A stretch of 64,000 bases of DNA, taken from contig CANLNT010000001.1 of assembly GCA_947492825.1 (NCBI GenBank), forward strand, positions 806,001 through 870,000, given 5' to 3'. The notes beneath the pieces were generated by a model that was not told the origin of the DNA, ran no database searches, and worked only from the letters and a program-made list of their open reading frames with translations. Shown piece by piece: positions 33,623 to 43,240 of this stretch; the stretch's first letter is position 1; every line of letters starts with the position of its first letter. The stretch is from an uncultured Paracoccaceae bacterium (GTDB lineage Bacteria; Pseudomonadota; Alphaproteobacteria; Rhodobacterales; Rhodobacteraceae). A program made the translations under genes and the position numbers.

Positions 33623-34705
33623 ATGTTGTATTGGTTGACAGCCTGGTCAGATGGCGGCGACTTTTTCAATCTGTTCCGGTACATCACATTCCGCGCAGGT
33701 GGGGCGTTCATGACCTCGCTTTTGTTCGGGTTCATGTTCGGGCTGCCATTGATCAACGTCTTGCGGCGCAAACAGGGCAAGGGCCAGCCGATCCGCGACG
33801 ATGGCCCAGAGGGTCATTTCGTCAAGGCGGGCACGCCGACGATGGGCGGATTGCTGATTGTGGGCGCGCTGACCACGTCGACCTTGCTGTGGGCGCGGTG
33901 GGACAACCCTTATGTCTGGTTGGTGCTGTTTGTGACGCTGTCCTTTGCGCTGATTGGATTTGCCGATGATTACGCCAAGGTCAGCAAACAGAATACGGCC
34001 GGTGTGTCTGGTCGGGTGCGCATTTTGTTGGGGTTACTGATTGCCGGGATTGCGGGCTTTTGGGCGGCGCAATATCACCCCGAGGGATTGGTGAACCAGC
34101 TTGCCGTGCCGGTGTTCAAGGATACGCTGATCAACCTTGGTCTGCTGTTTGTGCCCTTTGCGGTCATCGTCATTGTAGGAGCCGCGAATGCGGTGAACCT
34201 GACGGATGGTCTGGACGGTCTGGCGATCATGCCGGTCATGATTGCCGCAGGCACATTCGGGATTATCGCCTATTTCGTGGGCCGCGTGGATTTTTCCGAG
34301 AGCCTTGGCCTGCATTATGTGCCCGGATCGGGTGAGATCTTGATCTTTGCCGCCGGGCTGATCGGCGGGGGCCTTGGGTTTCTGTGGTACAATGCGCCAC
34401 CGGCTGCCGTGTTCATGGGTGACACCGGGTCGCTGGCACTGGGGGGCGCGCTGGGGGCGATTGCGGTGGCGACCAAGCACGAGATCGTTTTGGCGATTGT
34501 CGGCGGGTTGTTCGTGGTCGAGGCCCTGAGCGTGATCATCCAGGTGTTTTATTTCAAGGCCACGGGCAAGCGGGTGTTCCTGATGGCGCCGATCCACCAC
34601 CACTACGAGAAAAAGGGTTGGGCGGAATCGACCATTGTGATCCGGTTCTGGATCATCAGCCTGATCCTGGCGATGATTGGTCTGGCGACGCTGAAGGTGC
34701 GGTAA
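33623..34705 (+). CDS. mraY: Phospho-MurNAc-pentapeptide transferase MraY
   Basis: A 360-residue integral membrane enzyme that forms lipid I from UDP-MurNAc-pentapeptide and undecaprenyl phosphate. About ten membrane helices are seen. The catalytic signatures are [21 protein letters not shown] and the C-terminal [12 protein letters not shown]. The length equals the family norm. The stop overlaps the next gene (TAATG). Confidence 0.97.
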   Translation: MLYWLTAWSDGGDFFNLFRYITFRAGGAFMTSLLFGFMFGLPLINVLRRKQGKGQPIRDDGPEGHFVKAGTPTMGGLLIVGALTTSTLLWARWDNPYVWLVLFVTLSFALIGFADDYAKVSKQNTAGVSGRVRILLGLLIAGIAGFWAAQYHPEGLVNQLAVPVFKDTLINLGLLFVPFAVIVIVGAANAVNLTDGLDGLAIMPVMIAAGTFGIIAYFVGRVDFSESLGLHYVPGSGEILIFAAGLIGGGLGFLWYNAPPAAVFMGDTGSLALGGALGAIAVATKHEIVLAIVGGLFVVEALSVIIQVFYFKATGKRVFLMAPIHHHYEKKGWAESTIVIRFWIISLILAMIGLATLKVR

Positions 34706-35040
34706 TGCCCCACGCAGAGATCAAGTATTCCGATGATTTGGCGATTGATCCCTACCGCATTCTGACCCGGATCGAAGAGGTCATTCAGGACCATGATCCC
34801 GGTGCGGGGGCCTGCAAGGGGCGGGCATACCCTGCAAGCGTGTCGCACCACAGTCACATCATGATTGACATCTCGCTTTTGTATAAGCCGCACCGCAACA
34901 GGGCGTTTCGGACCAAGCTGCTGGACGCGCTTGAGGTGGCGATCAAGCGCGAGATCCCGACGCTCTGCGCGTTTTCGCTGGGGCTGCGGTTCAACGAGGA
35001 ATTCTATGTCACCAACACCCACTTTGGGGTCGGCAGATGA
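34705..35040 (+). CDS. Tautomerase-like protein (CHMI family)
   Basis: A 111-residue protein starting [12 protein letters not shown], like 5-carboxymethyl-2-hydroxymuconate isomerase, in which Pro at position 2 becomes the N-terminal catalytic base. The family ending FSLGLRFNEEFYVTNTHF also fits. The substrate here is unknown and the aromatic-degradation role need not apply. It starts on the mraY stop (TAATG) and overlaps the ACT gene, so it is embedded in the dcw transcript although unrelated to the wall. Confidence 0.72.
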   Translation: MPHAEIKYSDDLAIDPYRILTRIEEVIQDHDPGAGACKGRAYPASVSHHSHIMIDISLLYKPHRNRAFRTKLLDALEVAIKREIPTLCAFSLGLRFNEEFYVTNTHFGVGR

Positions 35041-35453
35041 CCGGGACGGTTGCTGATCTGGGCGGGATGCTGGCGGGGTTGACGCCAACGCCGGTGCCGG
35101 GGGTGGTGCATTTCTGCAAGGTTGGATTTGACGATCCAAGGCTCGCGGAGCTCGCAACGCAGGCGCTGTGCACCTTTCGCGAGGTCGAGGATATGACGCT
35201 GATCCTGACGCAAGCACAGGCAGACGCGGCCGGTCTGGCGGGGGATCAGCCGATGGCGCAGATCACGTTGGGGGTCTATTCATCGCTGGAAGGTGTCGGG
35301 CTGACGGCGGCGGTGGCCACGGCGCTGGCCGAGGCCGGGATCGCCTGCAACATGGTGGCGGCCTTTCACCACGACCATGCCTTTGTGCCAGCAGCACAGG
35401 TGGACGATGCTATGGCCGTATTGACGGCGATGTCATCGGCGGCGCGCGCCTAG
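35037..35453 (+). CDS. ACT-domain-like protein
   Basis: A 138-residue protein resembling the small ACT-like DUF2241 family: ADLGGMLAGLTPTPVPGVVHFCKV near the N-terminus, then LGVYSSLEGVGLTAAVATALAEAGIACNMVAAFHHDHAFVP, the ACT ligand module. It probably senses an amino acid or similar metabolite; no enzyme domain is attached. It overlaps the tautomerase-like gene by four bases and converges with the SpoIIAA-like gene. Confidence 0.82.
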   Translation: MTGTVADLGGMLAGLTPTPVPGVVHFCKVGFDDPRLAELATQALCTFREVEDMTLILTQAQADAAGLAGDQPMAQITLGVYSSLEGVGLTAAVATALAEAGIACNMVAAFHHDHAFVPAAQVDDAMAVLTAMSSAARA

Positions 35454-35851
35454 ATCGGCACTGAATCAAAGCCGCTATCCGGCTTTTCACCGTTCAGCCA
35501 TGCGATGGCATCACTTTCCCGATCAAGGCCGAAGCTTTTGATGTCGATGCCCGGCAAGACAAAGCCTTCGAACTCTGCCGCGTTGCGCAGCCAGGTCGCA
35601 TCACAGAGCACCGCACATTTGTCGATCTTGCCAAGCAGCGCAAAGAGCGACGGCAGGCGGCCAAACTCGACCATAAGCGCGCTGAGTGACGGCATTTCGA
35701 AGTCGGTAATGCGGTACAGGACCTTGCCGTTTGTCATGTCGCCCGCTTCTGCGATCAGGCGGTCAAGGCCGGTGGCCATTTCGATGGATGAGACGCTGCC
35801 GGACAGGTCAATGTCGAGACGGTCGGCAGCGGGTTTTGAGATGCGTAGCAT
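35450..35851 (-). CDS. SpoIIAA-like (STAS/CRAL-TRIO) protein
   Basis: A 133-residue single-domain protein of the SpoIIAA-like group: LDIDLSGSVSSIEMATGLDRLIAEA, then VLYRITDFEMPSLSALMVEFGRLPSLFALLGKIDKCAVLCDATWLRNAAEFEG. These proteins have a STAS-like fold of unknown role. GGAGGAGG before the ATG at 35851 is a strong ribosome-binding site. It interrupts the dcw cluster on the opposite strand between the mraY group and murD. Confidence 0.82.
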   Translation of the reverse strand: MLRISKPAADRLDIDLSGSVSSIEMATGLDRLIAEAGDMTNGKVLYRITDFEMPSLSALMVEFGRLPSLFALLGKIDKCAVLCDATWLRNAAEFEGFVLPGIDIKSFGLDRESDAIAWLNGEKPDSGFDSVPI

Positions 35852-36014
35852 GGGGCCTCCTCCTCAATCAGTGTCGAAAGGGTAACCCGGACAGCGCAGG
35901 GCGCGCCTTGATCTGGCGCAAAGCGGGTGCGGTGGCTTGCATGGGCGGCAAAGGCGATGCACTTTGCCGGGCAAACCGCCGGGACAATGGCGGGGGACGG
36001 CGTCAGGGGGCAGG

Positions 36015-37421
36015 ATGATACCAGTCAGAGGATACCAAGGAAGCACCGTGGCCGTGCTGGGGCTGGGCCGCACAGGGCTGGCGGCAGCAGCGGCACTTGA
36101 GGCGGGCGGTGCAGAGGTCATTGTCTGGGATGACGGGCAAAGTGCGCGGGATGCCGCGGAAGACGCGGGCTATGAATTGCGCGACTTGGGCAATGCCGGC
36201 GCGTTTGCGGGCGTCGACGCGCTGCTGGTCAGTCCCGGTATCCCGCATCTTTACCCCGCCCCGAACCCCGCAATTGCGGCTGCATGGGACGCAGGCGTGC
36301 CGGTGGACAATGACATCGGCTTTTTCTTCCGCTCTTTCGCGACGGACGATTGGGACCGGTTTGACGTGGCCCCGCGCGTGGTGGCGGTGACGGGATCAAA
36401 CGGGAAATCGACCACAAGCGCGCTTTTGCATCATATTCTGGTCGAGAATGGCCGCCCCAGCCAGTTGGCGGGCAATATCGGGCGCGGGTCGCTGGATATT
36501 GAACCGGCCCACGACGGCGAGGTCGTGGTGTTGGAGCTGTCGTCCTATCAAACGGAACTCGCCCGCAGCATGACGCCTGATGTGGCGGTCTGGACCAATA
36601 TCAGTGCGGACCATCTGGACCGGCACGCAGGTTTGGGGGGCTATGTCGCTGCCAAGCGCCGGTTGTTCGCAGAAGGTGGGCCGGATCGCGCGGTGATCGG
36701 TGTGGACGAACCCGAAGGGCGGTATTTGGCCAACCAGATGGCTGAAGGCCCCGAAGACGACCGGGTGATCCGGGTGTCGGTGACCGACAAGATCACGCGC
36801 GGCTGGACGGTCTTCGCCAAGAAAGGATTTCTGAGCGAGTACCGAAAGGGCCGGCAGGTGGGGTCAATTGATCTGCGCGACATCGCGGGGCTGCCGGGCG
36901 CACACAACCACCAGAACGCCTGCGCCGCCTATGCTGCCGCCCGCGTGCTGGGGCTGGGGCCAAAGGGGATCGAGGCGGCGATGCGGTCTTATCCCGGACT
37001 GCCGCACCGGTCGCAGATCATTGGCACGCGCGGAGGGGTGACATTTGTCAACGACAGCAAGGCCACCAATGTGGACGCCGCCGCCAAGGCGCTGGCGGCG
37101 TATCAGCGTATCCGCTGGATCTGTGGCGGGTTGCAGAAGGACGGTGGTCTGGACGGGTTGGTGCCGCATCTGGACCACGTCACCAAAGCCTATGTCATCG
37201 GGCGCGAGCCGGAAGATTTCGCGCGGCAATTGCCCGGTGTCGCGGCCGCGATTTGCGGCGACATGGCGACTGCGGTGGCACAGGCCAGTGCCGAGGCGCA
37301 GATTGGCGAGGTGGTGCTGCTGGCCCCGGCCTGCGCCAGCTTTGACCAATACGACAGTTTCGCCGCACGGGGTGACGATTTCATTCAGCTGGTCGACACA
37401 GTGTTAAGCCAGCCAAAGTAA
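36015..37421 (+). CDS. murD: UDP-MurNAc-L-alanine:D-glutamate ligase MurD
   Basis: A 468-residue Mur ligase adding D-Glu to UDP-MurNAc-L-Ala. The Rossmann start [17 protein letters not shown], the P-loop TGSNGKST (Lys131), SSYQTEL and [15 protein letters not shown] are typical. The ATG at 36015 has GGGGCAGG upstream; a longer frame from 35937 has no family support. It is separated from mraY by three unrelated genes. Confidence 0.97.
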   Translation: MIPVRGYQGSTVAVLGLGRTGLAAAAALEAGGAEVIVWDDGQSARDAAEDAGYELRDLGNAGAFAGVDALLVSPGIPHLYPAPNPAIAAAWDAGVPVDNDIGFFFRSFATDDWDRFDVAPRVVAVTGSNGKSTTSALLHHILVENGRPSQLAGNIGRGSLDIEPAHDGEVVVLELSSYQTELARSMTPDVAVWTNISADHLDRHAGLGGYVAAKRRLFAEGGPDRAVIGVDEPEGRYLANQMAEGPEDDRVIRVSVTDKITRGWTVFAKKGFLSEYRKGRQVGSIDLRDIAGLPGAHNHQNACAAYAAARVLGLGPKGIEAAMRSYPGLPHRSQIIGTRGGVTFVNDSKATNVDAAAKALAAYQRIRWICGGLQKDGGLDGLVPHLDHVTKAYVIGREPEDFARQLPGVAAAICGDMATAVAQASAEAQIGEVVLLAPACASFDQYDSFAARGDDFIQLVDTVLSQPK

Positions 37422-37505
37422 CCTTAGGGCACTGGCCTTACGGCGCGGTGCGGACTGGTTATGCGCGGCGCACCCTTCTGCGCTAGACTGACGATGGGAG
37501 GAACG

Positions 37506-39395
37506 ATGGAATCACTGGCGCTGAGCTATGAGATGATGGCGGTCTTGGGGCTGCTGGCGCTGACAATATTCCTGTTCGTCTCGGAAATCGTGCGGATTGA
37601 TCTGGCCGCAGTGCTGGTCATGGTCTTGCTGGGTGGGCTGAGTTATCTGCCCGGACTTGGCAATCTGGCGGATGTCCAGAACCTGTTCACCGGCTTTTCA
37701 TCCAATGCGGTGATGTCGATCATTGCGGTGATGATTATCGGGGCCGGGCTCGACAAGACCGGGCTGATGTCAAAGGTGGCCGCACTGATCATCAAGCGCG
37801 GTGGCACGACAGAGGCACGGATCATTCCGATTGTGTCGGGCGTTGTAGGCGTCATTTCATCCTTCATGCAGAACGTAGGTGCCGCGGCACTGTTCCTGCC
37901 GGTCATGAGCCGGATTTCAGCCCGCACCGACATCCCGATGAGCCGGCTGCTGATGCCGATGGGCTTTTGCGCGATCCTGGGCGGCACGATCACGATGGTG
38001 GGATCCTCGCCGTTGATCTTGCTGAACGATCTGATCATCGCCAGCAATGACACGCTGCCCGCGGACCAGCAGATGGAGCCTTTCGGGCTGTTCTCTGTCA
38101 CGCCCATCGGGGTGATGCTGGTGACGACCGGGGTGCTTTATTTCGTGCTGTTCGGGCGCTGGGTGCTGCCTGCCAAGCGCGAGCGTGGCACCGATGGCGG
38201 GTCGGCGCGGTCGATGCAGGCCTATATCGAAAACACCTATGGGCTGCGGGCGGATATGTTCGAGGTCAACGTGCCAGAGGGGTCGATCCTGATCGGGCAT
38301 ACGCTGTCGGACCTGATGGTGGCGCATCACATGTATATTCTGGGCACGTCATATCGCGGCCATAAGGTGATTGCACCCATGGCGGACACAACGATCGAGG
38401 CGCCCGCGCGCCTGGCGGTGCTGGGTCTGCGCCGGGTGGTTGCGGAAGAATTCGCAGAGCCTTACGGGCTGGAGATCATGCCGGAACTCGACGTCTTTGC
38501 CGATGATTTCGCCGCCACGCAATCGGGGGTGGCCGAGGTGGTGATCCCGCCAGGGTCGGGCGTGATCGGGCAGACGCCGATTGATTTGCGGTTGCGCCAG
38601 AGTCATGGGCTTTCGCTGTTGGCGATCCATCGCGGGGCCGAGACCATGAGCCATGTCGAAACCGAGGATCACGTGGCCACCCATATCGGGCAGGTGCCAT
38701 TTCAGGCCGGTGACACCGCGGTGGTGCATGTCCAGTGGGACCGGCTAACGCGGTTGAAGACGGACCGGGACTTTGTGGTTGTGACATCAGATTTCCCGCA
38801 AGAGGAATTGCGCCCGCACAAGGTTGGCTGGGCGCTGGTCTTTTTCGCGCTTGCATTGGGGTTGATCCTGTTTTCGGACGTGCGGCTGTCGCTGTGCCTG
38901 CTGACAGGGGCGGTGGGCATGGTGCTGAGCCGGGTCTTGTCGATTGACGAGGCCTATCAGGCGGTGAGTTGGAGTACAGTGTTCCTGCTTGCCTCGCTGA
39001 TCCCGCTCGGCCAGGCGGTGCAGAATACCGGCACGGCAAACTGGATCGCGGGGCATGTGTTGGTCTTGCTGGATGGCTGGCCGCTTTGGGCGTTGCAGAC
39101 CGGGCTTGCGGTGCTGGGCACCGCGTTCACGCTGGTGATGTCGAATGTGGGGGCCACGGTGTTGCTGGTGCCGCTGGCGATTTCGATTGCGGTCACAGCG
39201 GGCGGAGACCCGGCGGTTTTCGCCCTGACGGTGGCGATTGCAACCTCAAATTCCTTCCTGATCCCGACCCATCAGGTGAATGCACTGATTATGGGGCCAG
39301 CGGGCTATCGCGTCATTGATTTCGTCCGCTCGGGCGGGGTGATGACCGTGCTGTTCCTGATCGTGTCGATGTTCGGGCTGACGGTGTTCTTCTAG
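37506..39395 (+). CDS. SLC13/DASS-type permease with two TrkA-C domains
   Basis: A 629-residue inner-membrane transporter. The first half holds about six helices including SYLPGLGNLADVQNLFTGFSSNAVM. Two RCK-C/TrkA-C modules follow (MFEVNVPEGSILIGHTL and VAEVVIPPGSGVIGQTPIDL). The second half has more helices with NTGTANWIAGHVL and IATSNSFLIPTHQVNALIMGPAGY. The layout matches Na+-coupled sulfate or dicarboxylate carriers of the SLC13/CitT group. GGGAGGAACG precedes the ATG at 37506. The substrate is unknown; it is an insertion in the dcw cluster. Confidence 0.9.
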   Translation: MESLALSYEMMAVLGLLALTIFLFVSEIVRIDLAAVLVMVLLGGLSYLPGLGNLADVQNLFTGFSSNAVMSIIAVMIIGAGLDKTGLMSKVAALIIKRGGTTEARIIPIVSGVVGVISSFMQNVGAAALFLPVMSRISARTDIPMSRLLMPMGFCAILGGTITMVGSSPLILLNDLIIASNDTLPADQQMEPFGLFSVTPIGVMLVTTGVLYFVLFGRWVLPAKRERGTDGGSARSMQAYIENTYGLRADMFEVNVPEGSILIGHTLSDLMVAHHMYILGTSYRGHKVIAPMADTTIEAPARLAVLGLRRVVAEEFAEPYGLEIMPELDVFADDFAATQSGVAEVVIPPGSGVIGQTPIDLRLRQSHGLSLLAIHRGAETMSHVETEDHVATHIGQVPFQAGDTAVVHVQWDRLTRLKTDRDFVVVTSDFPQEELRPHKVGWALVFFALALGLILFSDVRLSLCLLTGAVGMVLSRVLSIDEAYQAVSWSTVFLLASLIPLGQAVQNTGTANWIAGHVLVLLDGWPLWALQTGLAVLGTAFTLVMSNVGATVLLVPLAISIAVTAGGDPAVFALTVAIATSNSFLIPTHQVNALIMGPAGYRVIDFVRSGGVMTVLFLIVSMFGLTVFF

Positions 39396-39402
39396 ACAAA
39401 GG

Positions 39403-39437
39403 AAACCCCGCGCCGCATGTGATGCGGCACGGGGTTT
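39403..39437. terminator. Bidirectional terminator
   Basis: AAACCCCG-C-GCCGCAT / ATGCGGC-A-CGGGGTTT with a three-base loop, flanked by A and T on both sides, between the convergent transporter and VPLPA-CTERM genes. Confidence 0.8.
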
Positions 39438-39464
39438 GATCGCTGAAAGACGCGAAAGGTGGTG

Positions 39465-40286
39465 TCAGGCTTTGGTGGATCGCTTGCGCGCGCCTGCCAG
39501 CATGCCCAGACCCGCCAGCAGCAGCCAGCCCCCGGCAGGCAGCGGTACAATACCGACGTCGCCCTCGGTATCGGAGGCGACGATCAACAGGTTGTCAAAG
39601 GCGGCGTAGCCACCTGACAACAGGTCGATTTGAAGGGTGACAAGACCATCAACCGAATTCTTGGCATCCAGACCAAAGGTGAAGGTGGTGAAATCAATAA
39701 CGTGCCGTGCAGAGGCACCGGGCGAGAACACTTTGCGGTCAAGCAAGGTGCCGCCGCCGATGCCGCCCGCGCCCTGACCGTCAAAGAGCGAGAACTGAAA
39801 ATCAGGCGTGGTGTCGAAGTTGCCACTGTGGAATGGCGCGCCGCAGCATTCCAGGTCAAGGTTGGTCAGGTCGATCCGCACATTCAGGAAATCAAAGCCG
39901 GTAATGTCAAACGTCAGGCCCAGCAGGTCATTTTGTGCCGACGACAACATCCCAATGAGGAAGTCGCCGGACTGGGCAAGATCACCGGAATAGCCTCCGA
40001 TGCTGTTGAACTGCCGGTCGCCGCCGGGATTGGTGCTGTCGGTGACGTTGATCGTTTCAACCGTGAAGGTATTCCCGAAGGTGAAGCCAGCCGGCTGGTT
40101 GCCGTAGTTGACGTTGACCTTTTGTCCATCCACGTCAGACCGGGCCGTGCCGACAAAGGCATTGGGGTTTTCAAAATCCTGATCATAGAGCGTGACTGGT
40201 GCGGCGGATGACGCGGTCGCCAGACCGAGTGAGAACACAGGAGCCAGGGCGAAGGCGCCAAAAATCTTCATGAAATTCTTCATCAT
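39465..40286 (-). CDS. VPLPA-CTERM surface protein
   Basis: A 273-residue secreted protein. A signal peptide (MMKNFMKIFGAFALAPVFSLGLATASSA) is followed by a beta-rich body of the jelly-roll kind (DQDFENPNAF, NSIGGYSGDLAQSGDFLIGM, FDITGFDFLNVRIDLTNLDLECCG). The C-terminus is VPLPAGG, a hydrophobic helix and KRS, the VPLPA-CTERM sorting signal recognised by an exosortase in Rhodobacteraceae. It probably ends on the cell surface or in the matrix, with a role in adhesion or aggregation as an inference. TTGAAA-N16-TATGAT lies upstream. Confidence 0.92.
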   Translation of the reverse strand: MMKNFMKIFGAFALAPVFSLGLATASSAAPVTLYDQDFENPNAFVGTARSDVDGQKVNVNYGNQPAGFTFGNTFTVETINVTDSTNPGGDRQFNSIGGYSGDLAQSGDFLIGMLSSAQNDLLGLTFDITGFDFLNVRIDLTNLDLECCGAPFHSGNFDTTPDFQFSLFDGQGAGGIGGGTLLDRKVFSPGASARHVIDFTTFTFGLDAKNSVDGLVTLQIDLLSGGYAAFDNLLIVASDTEGDVGIVPLPAGGWLLLAGLGMLAGARKRSTKA

Positions 40287-40317
40287 CAATCCTCTTGATC
40301 ATCACAAAATTGACATA

Positions 40318-40345
40318 ATCATACAGCGCGCGCCCCAAATTTCAA
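40318..40345 (-). promoter_or_regulatory. Promoter of the VPLPA-CTERM gene
   Basis: Minus strand TTGAAA (40340-40345), 16-base spacer, TATGAT (40318-40323); transcription would start about 25 bases before the ATG. Confidence 0.6.
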
Positions 40346-40520
40346 TTGGGAAACAGGGAGCGTTGGAGCATGCGACCCGTCGATGCGGTGTTGCGGGGGG
40401 CTGGAACCTGATCGAAATCGGTCGCCGCCTTTCTCTGATTTGGCATCCGTTTGCCGCGTGTGGACCCAACAAATGCCACGTTCCTTGGTTAACAATGGAG
40501 GGCATATTGGGAGTAGTGTC

Positions 40521-40820
40521 ATGGATTACATGCAGGAAATGTTGCGCTTGTATAAGCAGGGTCCCGGCGGGATGGAGGTGTATAACATCTCGGTCGCGGG
40601 GCAGTTGATCACCGTGGAAAGCGGGCCGATGGGGCGACCCGGCCACAAGGTGCTGCATCCGCTGGCGGATAAGCCACGGGTGGATCGTTTGGTGCAGGGC
40701 TTGCTGGAAAAGGGCTATGCGCCGCTGGAAAAGACTTTTGGTCCCTGGGCGGTTGCCAAAAAGGCCGACCAGATGCGCGCACCGACACGTGCCAAGCGCA
40801 AGCTGGGCGGCGGGTTCTGA
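40521..40820 (+). CDS. Small WGR-like protein
   Basis: A 99-residue soluble protein. GMEVYNISVAGQLITVESG, then GPMGRPGHKVLH and LLEKGYAPLEK resemble the WGR domain known from PARPs and bacterial MolR-type proteins, although the Trp of the WGR motif is absent. A basic tail follows. GGGAG precedes the ATG at 40521. The gene at 40923 is a paralogue with the same pattern, so a tandem duplication is likely. Nucleic-acid binding is a guess from the fold. Confidence 0.7.
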   Translation: MDYMQEMLRLYKQGPGGMEVYNISVAGQLITVESGPMGRPGHKVLHPLADKPRVDRLVQGLLEKGYAPLEKTFGPWAVAKKADQMRAPTRAKRKLGGGF

Positions 40821-40852
40821 AAACCGTGGCGAGACCTGACCGCGGCGGGGCG

Positions 40853-40916
40853 CGATTTTTTGACGAAAAATCGGTGCCTGCCGCGCGGAGATTATTTTGG
40901 CCGGAAGAAGAGTGGA
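40853..40916 (+). repeat. Interspersed intergenic element, copy C, with upstream hairpin
   Basis: A hairpin CGATTTTT-TGACG-AAAAATCG (40853-40873) precedes GGAGATTATTTTGGCCGGAAGAAGAG (40887 onward). The second part matches the core of the copies at 4351 and 45610 and ends just before the start of the gene at 40923, where AGAAGAG acts as ribosome-binding site. Confidence 0.5.
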
Positions 40917-40922
40917 CCACTG

Positions 40923-41276
40923 ATGCCTGATGAGTGTGACAAGACGCTGCATTTGTATCGGGATACGCCACGCGGGGTGTGTCTGGTCAGTTTCTTTGAT
41001 CAGGGAGATCGGTTTGTTGTGGAAGGTGGTGGCACCGGGCAGACCCGCAGTCGCGCAACCTTTGGCAAGGATGAGGCGCGGGACGTTGAGGCCGCGATCG
41101 AAGCTTTGTTGGCGGATGGATATGCGCCGATCAGTGCCGACCAGGTGTCCGGGATCAAAGGTCCGAGCGACAACGTCGGACGCAGGTCAGATGGCCGGTC
41201 GCCTTGGCGATCCGGGCGGTTTTGGGACGTCAGAGAAGACATCGGATTGTATTGGTCAGGCGATCGGTTTTTGTGA
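40923..41276 (+). CDS. Small WGR-like protein, second paralogue
   Basis: A 117-residue protein. TLHLYRDTPRGVCLVSFF, then GDRFVVEGGGTGQTRSRATFGKDEARDV and LLADGYAPIS align by eye with the paralogue 100 bases upstream (LRLYKQGPGGMEVYNIS, LLEKGYAPLE). The central GxxGQTR stretch fits a WGR-like domain without Trp. The C-terminal tail is Arg/Trp-rich. An interspersed element supplies the region of its ribosome-binding site. The 3' end overlaps the convergent oxidoreductase gene by 21 bases. Confidence 0.65.
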   Translation: MPDECDKTLHLYRDTPRGVCLVSFFDQGDRFVVEGGGTGQTRSRATFGKDEARDVEAAIEALLADGYAPISADQVSGIKGPSDNVGRRSDGRSPWRSGRFWDVREDIGLYWSGDRFL

Positions 41277-42431
41277 CGCGATCGCCTGACCGCAGGCCCA
41301 GCCCGACGACCAGGCCCATTGGAAGTTGTAGCCACCCAGCCAGCCGGTGACGTCCACAGCTTCGCCAATGGCATAGAGGCCGGGGAGGGTCTTGGCCTCC
41401 ATCGTTTTGGAATTGAGTGCGGCGGTGTCGATGCCGCCCAGTGTAACCTCTGCTGTCCGGTAGCCTTCGGAGCCGGTGGGTGTGAGGTGCCAGTGGTGCA
41501 AGCGCTGGGCGATGTCGGCCAGCGCGGCGTCCGACATTTCAGCGATGGGGCCGGGGGGCAGGGTGTCTGCAAGGTATTGCACCAGCCGGTTCGGCAAGAC
41601 CTGTGACAGGGCGCTTGTCAGTCCTTTCCGTCCTTCCGCGCGCTTGGCCGCCGTCAGGGCTGAAAAGAGGTCCTGCGTGGGAGAGAGGTTGAGACTGATC
41701 GCGTCACCTTCGGTCCAGTAGCTGGAGGCTTGCAGGATCGCGGGGCCAGAGAGGCCGCGGTGGGTGAAGAGTGTCGCTTCTTCAAAGGTGGTGCCGCCCG
41801 CGGTGACTTTTGACGGCAGGGCTGTGCCGGAGATTGGCGCGAAAGTGTCACCGAAGGTGAGCGGCACGAGGCCGGGGCGGGGGGTGATCACGTTCAGGCC
41901 GAAGTGGTCTGCGATCTGGTAGGCGAGGCCCGTGGCCCCCATCTTGGGGATGGATTTGCCGCCTGTGGCGAGCACAAGGTTGCGGGCGGTGATCGGGGTG
42001 GTTTTGCCGTCGCGGGTCAGGGTCGCGCGGAACTGGCCGTCGTGCCGGATGTCTGTCGCAGAGGTGTTGAGCCACAGATCAGCGGGGGCCATTTCGGCCA
42101 GCAGCATGGCGATGATGTCGCGGGCCGTGGTATCGCAAAAGAGCTGGCCCAGGGTCTTTTCATGGTAGGGGATGCCGTGGCGCGCCACGAGGTCGATGAA
42201 GTCCCATTGGGTGTAGCGGCTGAGCGCTGATTTGGCGAAATGCGGGTTTTGGGAGATGAAATTCTCGGGCCCCGCGTAGAGGTTGGTAAAGTTGCAGCGG
42301 CCACCGCCGGAGATGCGGATTTTCTCGCCCGGTGCTTTCGCATGGTCGATGACCAGCGTTGACGGGCCTGAGTGGGCCGCGGCCATCAGCCCTGCGGCCC
42401 CGGCACCAAGGATGAGCGTGTTGACGTGCAT
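41256..42431 (-). CDS. NAD(P)/FAD-dependent oxidoreductase (HI0933/YhiN family)
   Basis: A 391-residue flavoprotein. The FAD Rossmann motif is at the start (TLILGAGAAGLMAA). GEKIRISGGGRCNFTNL is the hallmark of the HI0933 (BaiN-like) family, and the C-terminal AIGEAVDVTGWLGGYNFQWAWSSG completes the FAD site. The reaction is not established for most members. The ATG at 42431 is chosen because the Rossmann motif starts within six residues; longer upstream frame rejected. Confidence 0.93.
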   Translation of the reverse strand: MHVNTLILGAGAAGLMAAAHSGPSTLVIDHAKAPGEKIRISGGGRCNFTNLYAGPENFISQNPHFAKSALSRYTQWDFIDLVARHGIPYHEKTLGQLFCDTTARDIIAMLLAEMAPADLWLNTSATDIRHDGQFRATLTRDGKTTPITARNLVLATGGKSIPKMGATGLAYQIADHFGLNVITPRPGLVPLTFGDTFAPISGTALPSKVTAGGTTFEEATLFTHRGLSGPAILQASSYWTEGDAISLNLSPTQDLFSALTAAKRAEGRKGLTSALSQVLPNRLVQYLADTLPPGPIAEMSDAALADIAQRLHHWHLTPTGSEGYRTAEVTLGGIDTAALNSKTMEAKTLPGLYAIGEAVDVTGWLGGYNFQWAWSSGWACGQAIASQKPIA

Positions 42432-42483
42432 GGGGCTGCTGTCGCGCGAAATGGCGCATGGTGCAAGATGTGGGGCCGCCTGG

Positions 42484-42515
42484 ATTTGCATATTTCTATT
42501 CGGAAGAAAGACAGG
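42484..42515 (+). repeat. Interspersed intergenic element, degenerate copy D
   Basis: TTTGCATATTTCTATTCGGA followed by AGAAAGACAGGG, between the divergent oxidoreductase and GNAT genes. Same order as copy B: CATATTTnTA, then purine-rich AGAAAG, then GGG. Confidence 0.4.
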
Positions 42516-42620
42516 GTGCGCTGTGATGGGGGAGGCTTGGCGCTTGTTGCGGATGATTTATTGCGGCGAGGGGCGTCCTTTGCCTAGGCTGGGGGCAGGA
42601 GCAATCAGGGTGGGCGCGAC

Positions 42621-43148
42621 ATGGCAATCGACGTATCATTTGTGACAGAGGTGTCGGATGTCGCCGCGTTTGAGGCGTTGTTGCTGGATTATTATGAAGA
42701 CGTTATGCAGGTCGCATATGCGGCGGGGTTGCCGGAGCAATCGCCTGCGGGGTTGGCACGTGCCTCGATTGATCATCTGGACGAGATGTTGCCGCCAAAG
42801 GGGCGGCTGTTGCTGGCCCGTGATCAGGATGGGCAGTTGGTGGGCTGCGGCACCTTGCGGCGGATCAGGCCCGATGCGGTGGAAATGAAGCGGATGTTCG
42901 TGCGCCCGCAAGCGCGGGGGACGGGTGTGGGCCGGCAATTGTTCGAGATGCGGATCGCGGAGGCGCGCCAGATGGGGTGTCGGGCAGTTTATGCCGATAC
43001 CGCAAAGGGCAACCGCGCGATGCTGGCGATGTAAGAGCGATATGGCTTTCGCTATATTCCGCGCTATCCGGAGAACGCCAATCCCGAGGACTTTGCGCCC
43101 TATCTGGTGTTTCTGGAGTACCGGTTTCCCCAAGGGGACACGGCGTAA
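42621..43148 (+). pseudogene. GNAT acetyltransferase interrupted by an in-frame stop
   Basis: The GNAT domain is intact through MKRMFVRPQARGTGVGRQLFEMRIAEA and YADTAKGNRAMLAM, then meets TAA at 43032-43034. Translation past this codon continues in the same frame as ERYGFRYIPRYPENANP and FAPYLVFLEYRFPQG to a proper TAA at 43146. Relatives have Tyr at the TAA position (MYxxxGF), so a single T/C to A change is enough. The truncated 137-residue product would lack motif B of the fold. Either a recent nonsense mutation or a sequence error. Confidence 0.88.
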
Positions 43149-43240
43149 GGCCGCCGTCGACCGGAACCGGGGCGGCACGCGAACGGCGGCTGTGCATCCA
43201 TGCAGGTTGCATTGCGCGGGCGGTGGGGGACACTGAGCAG

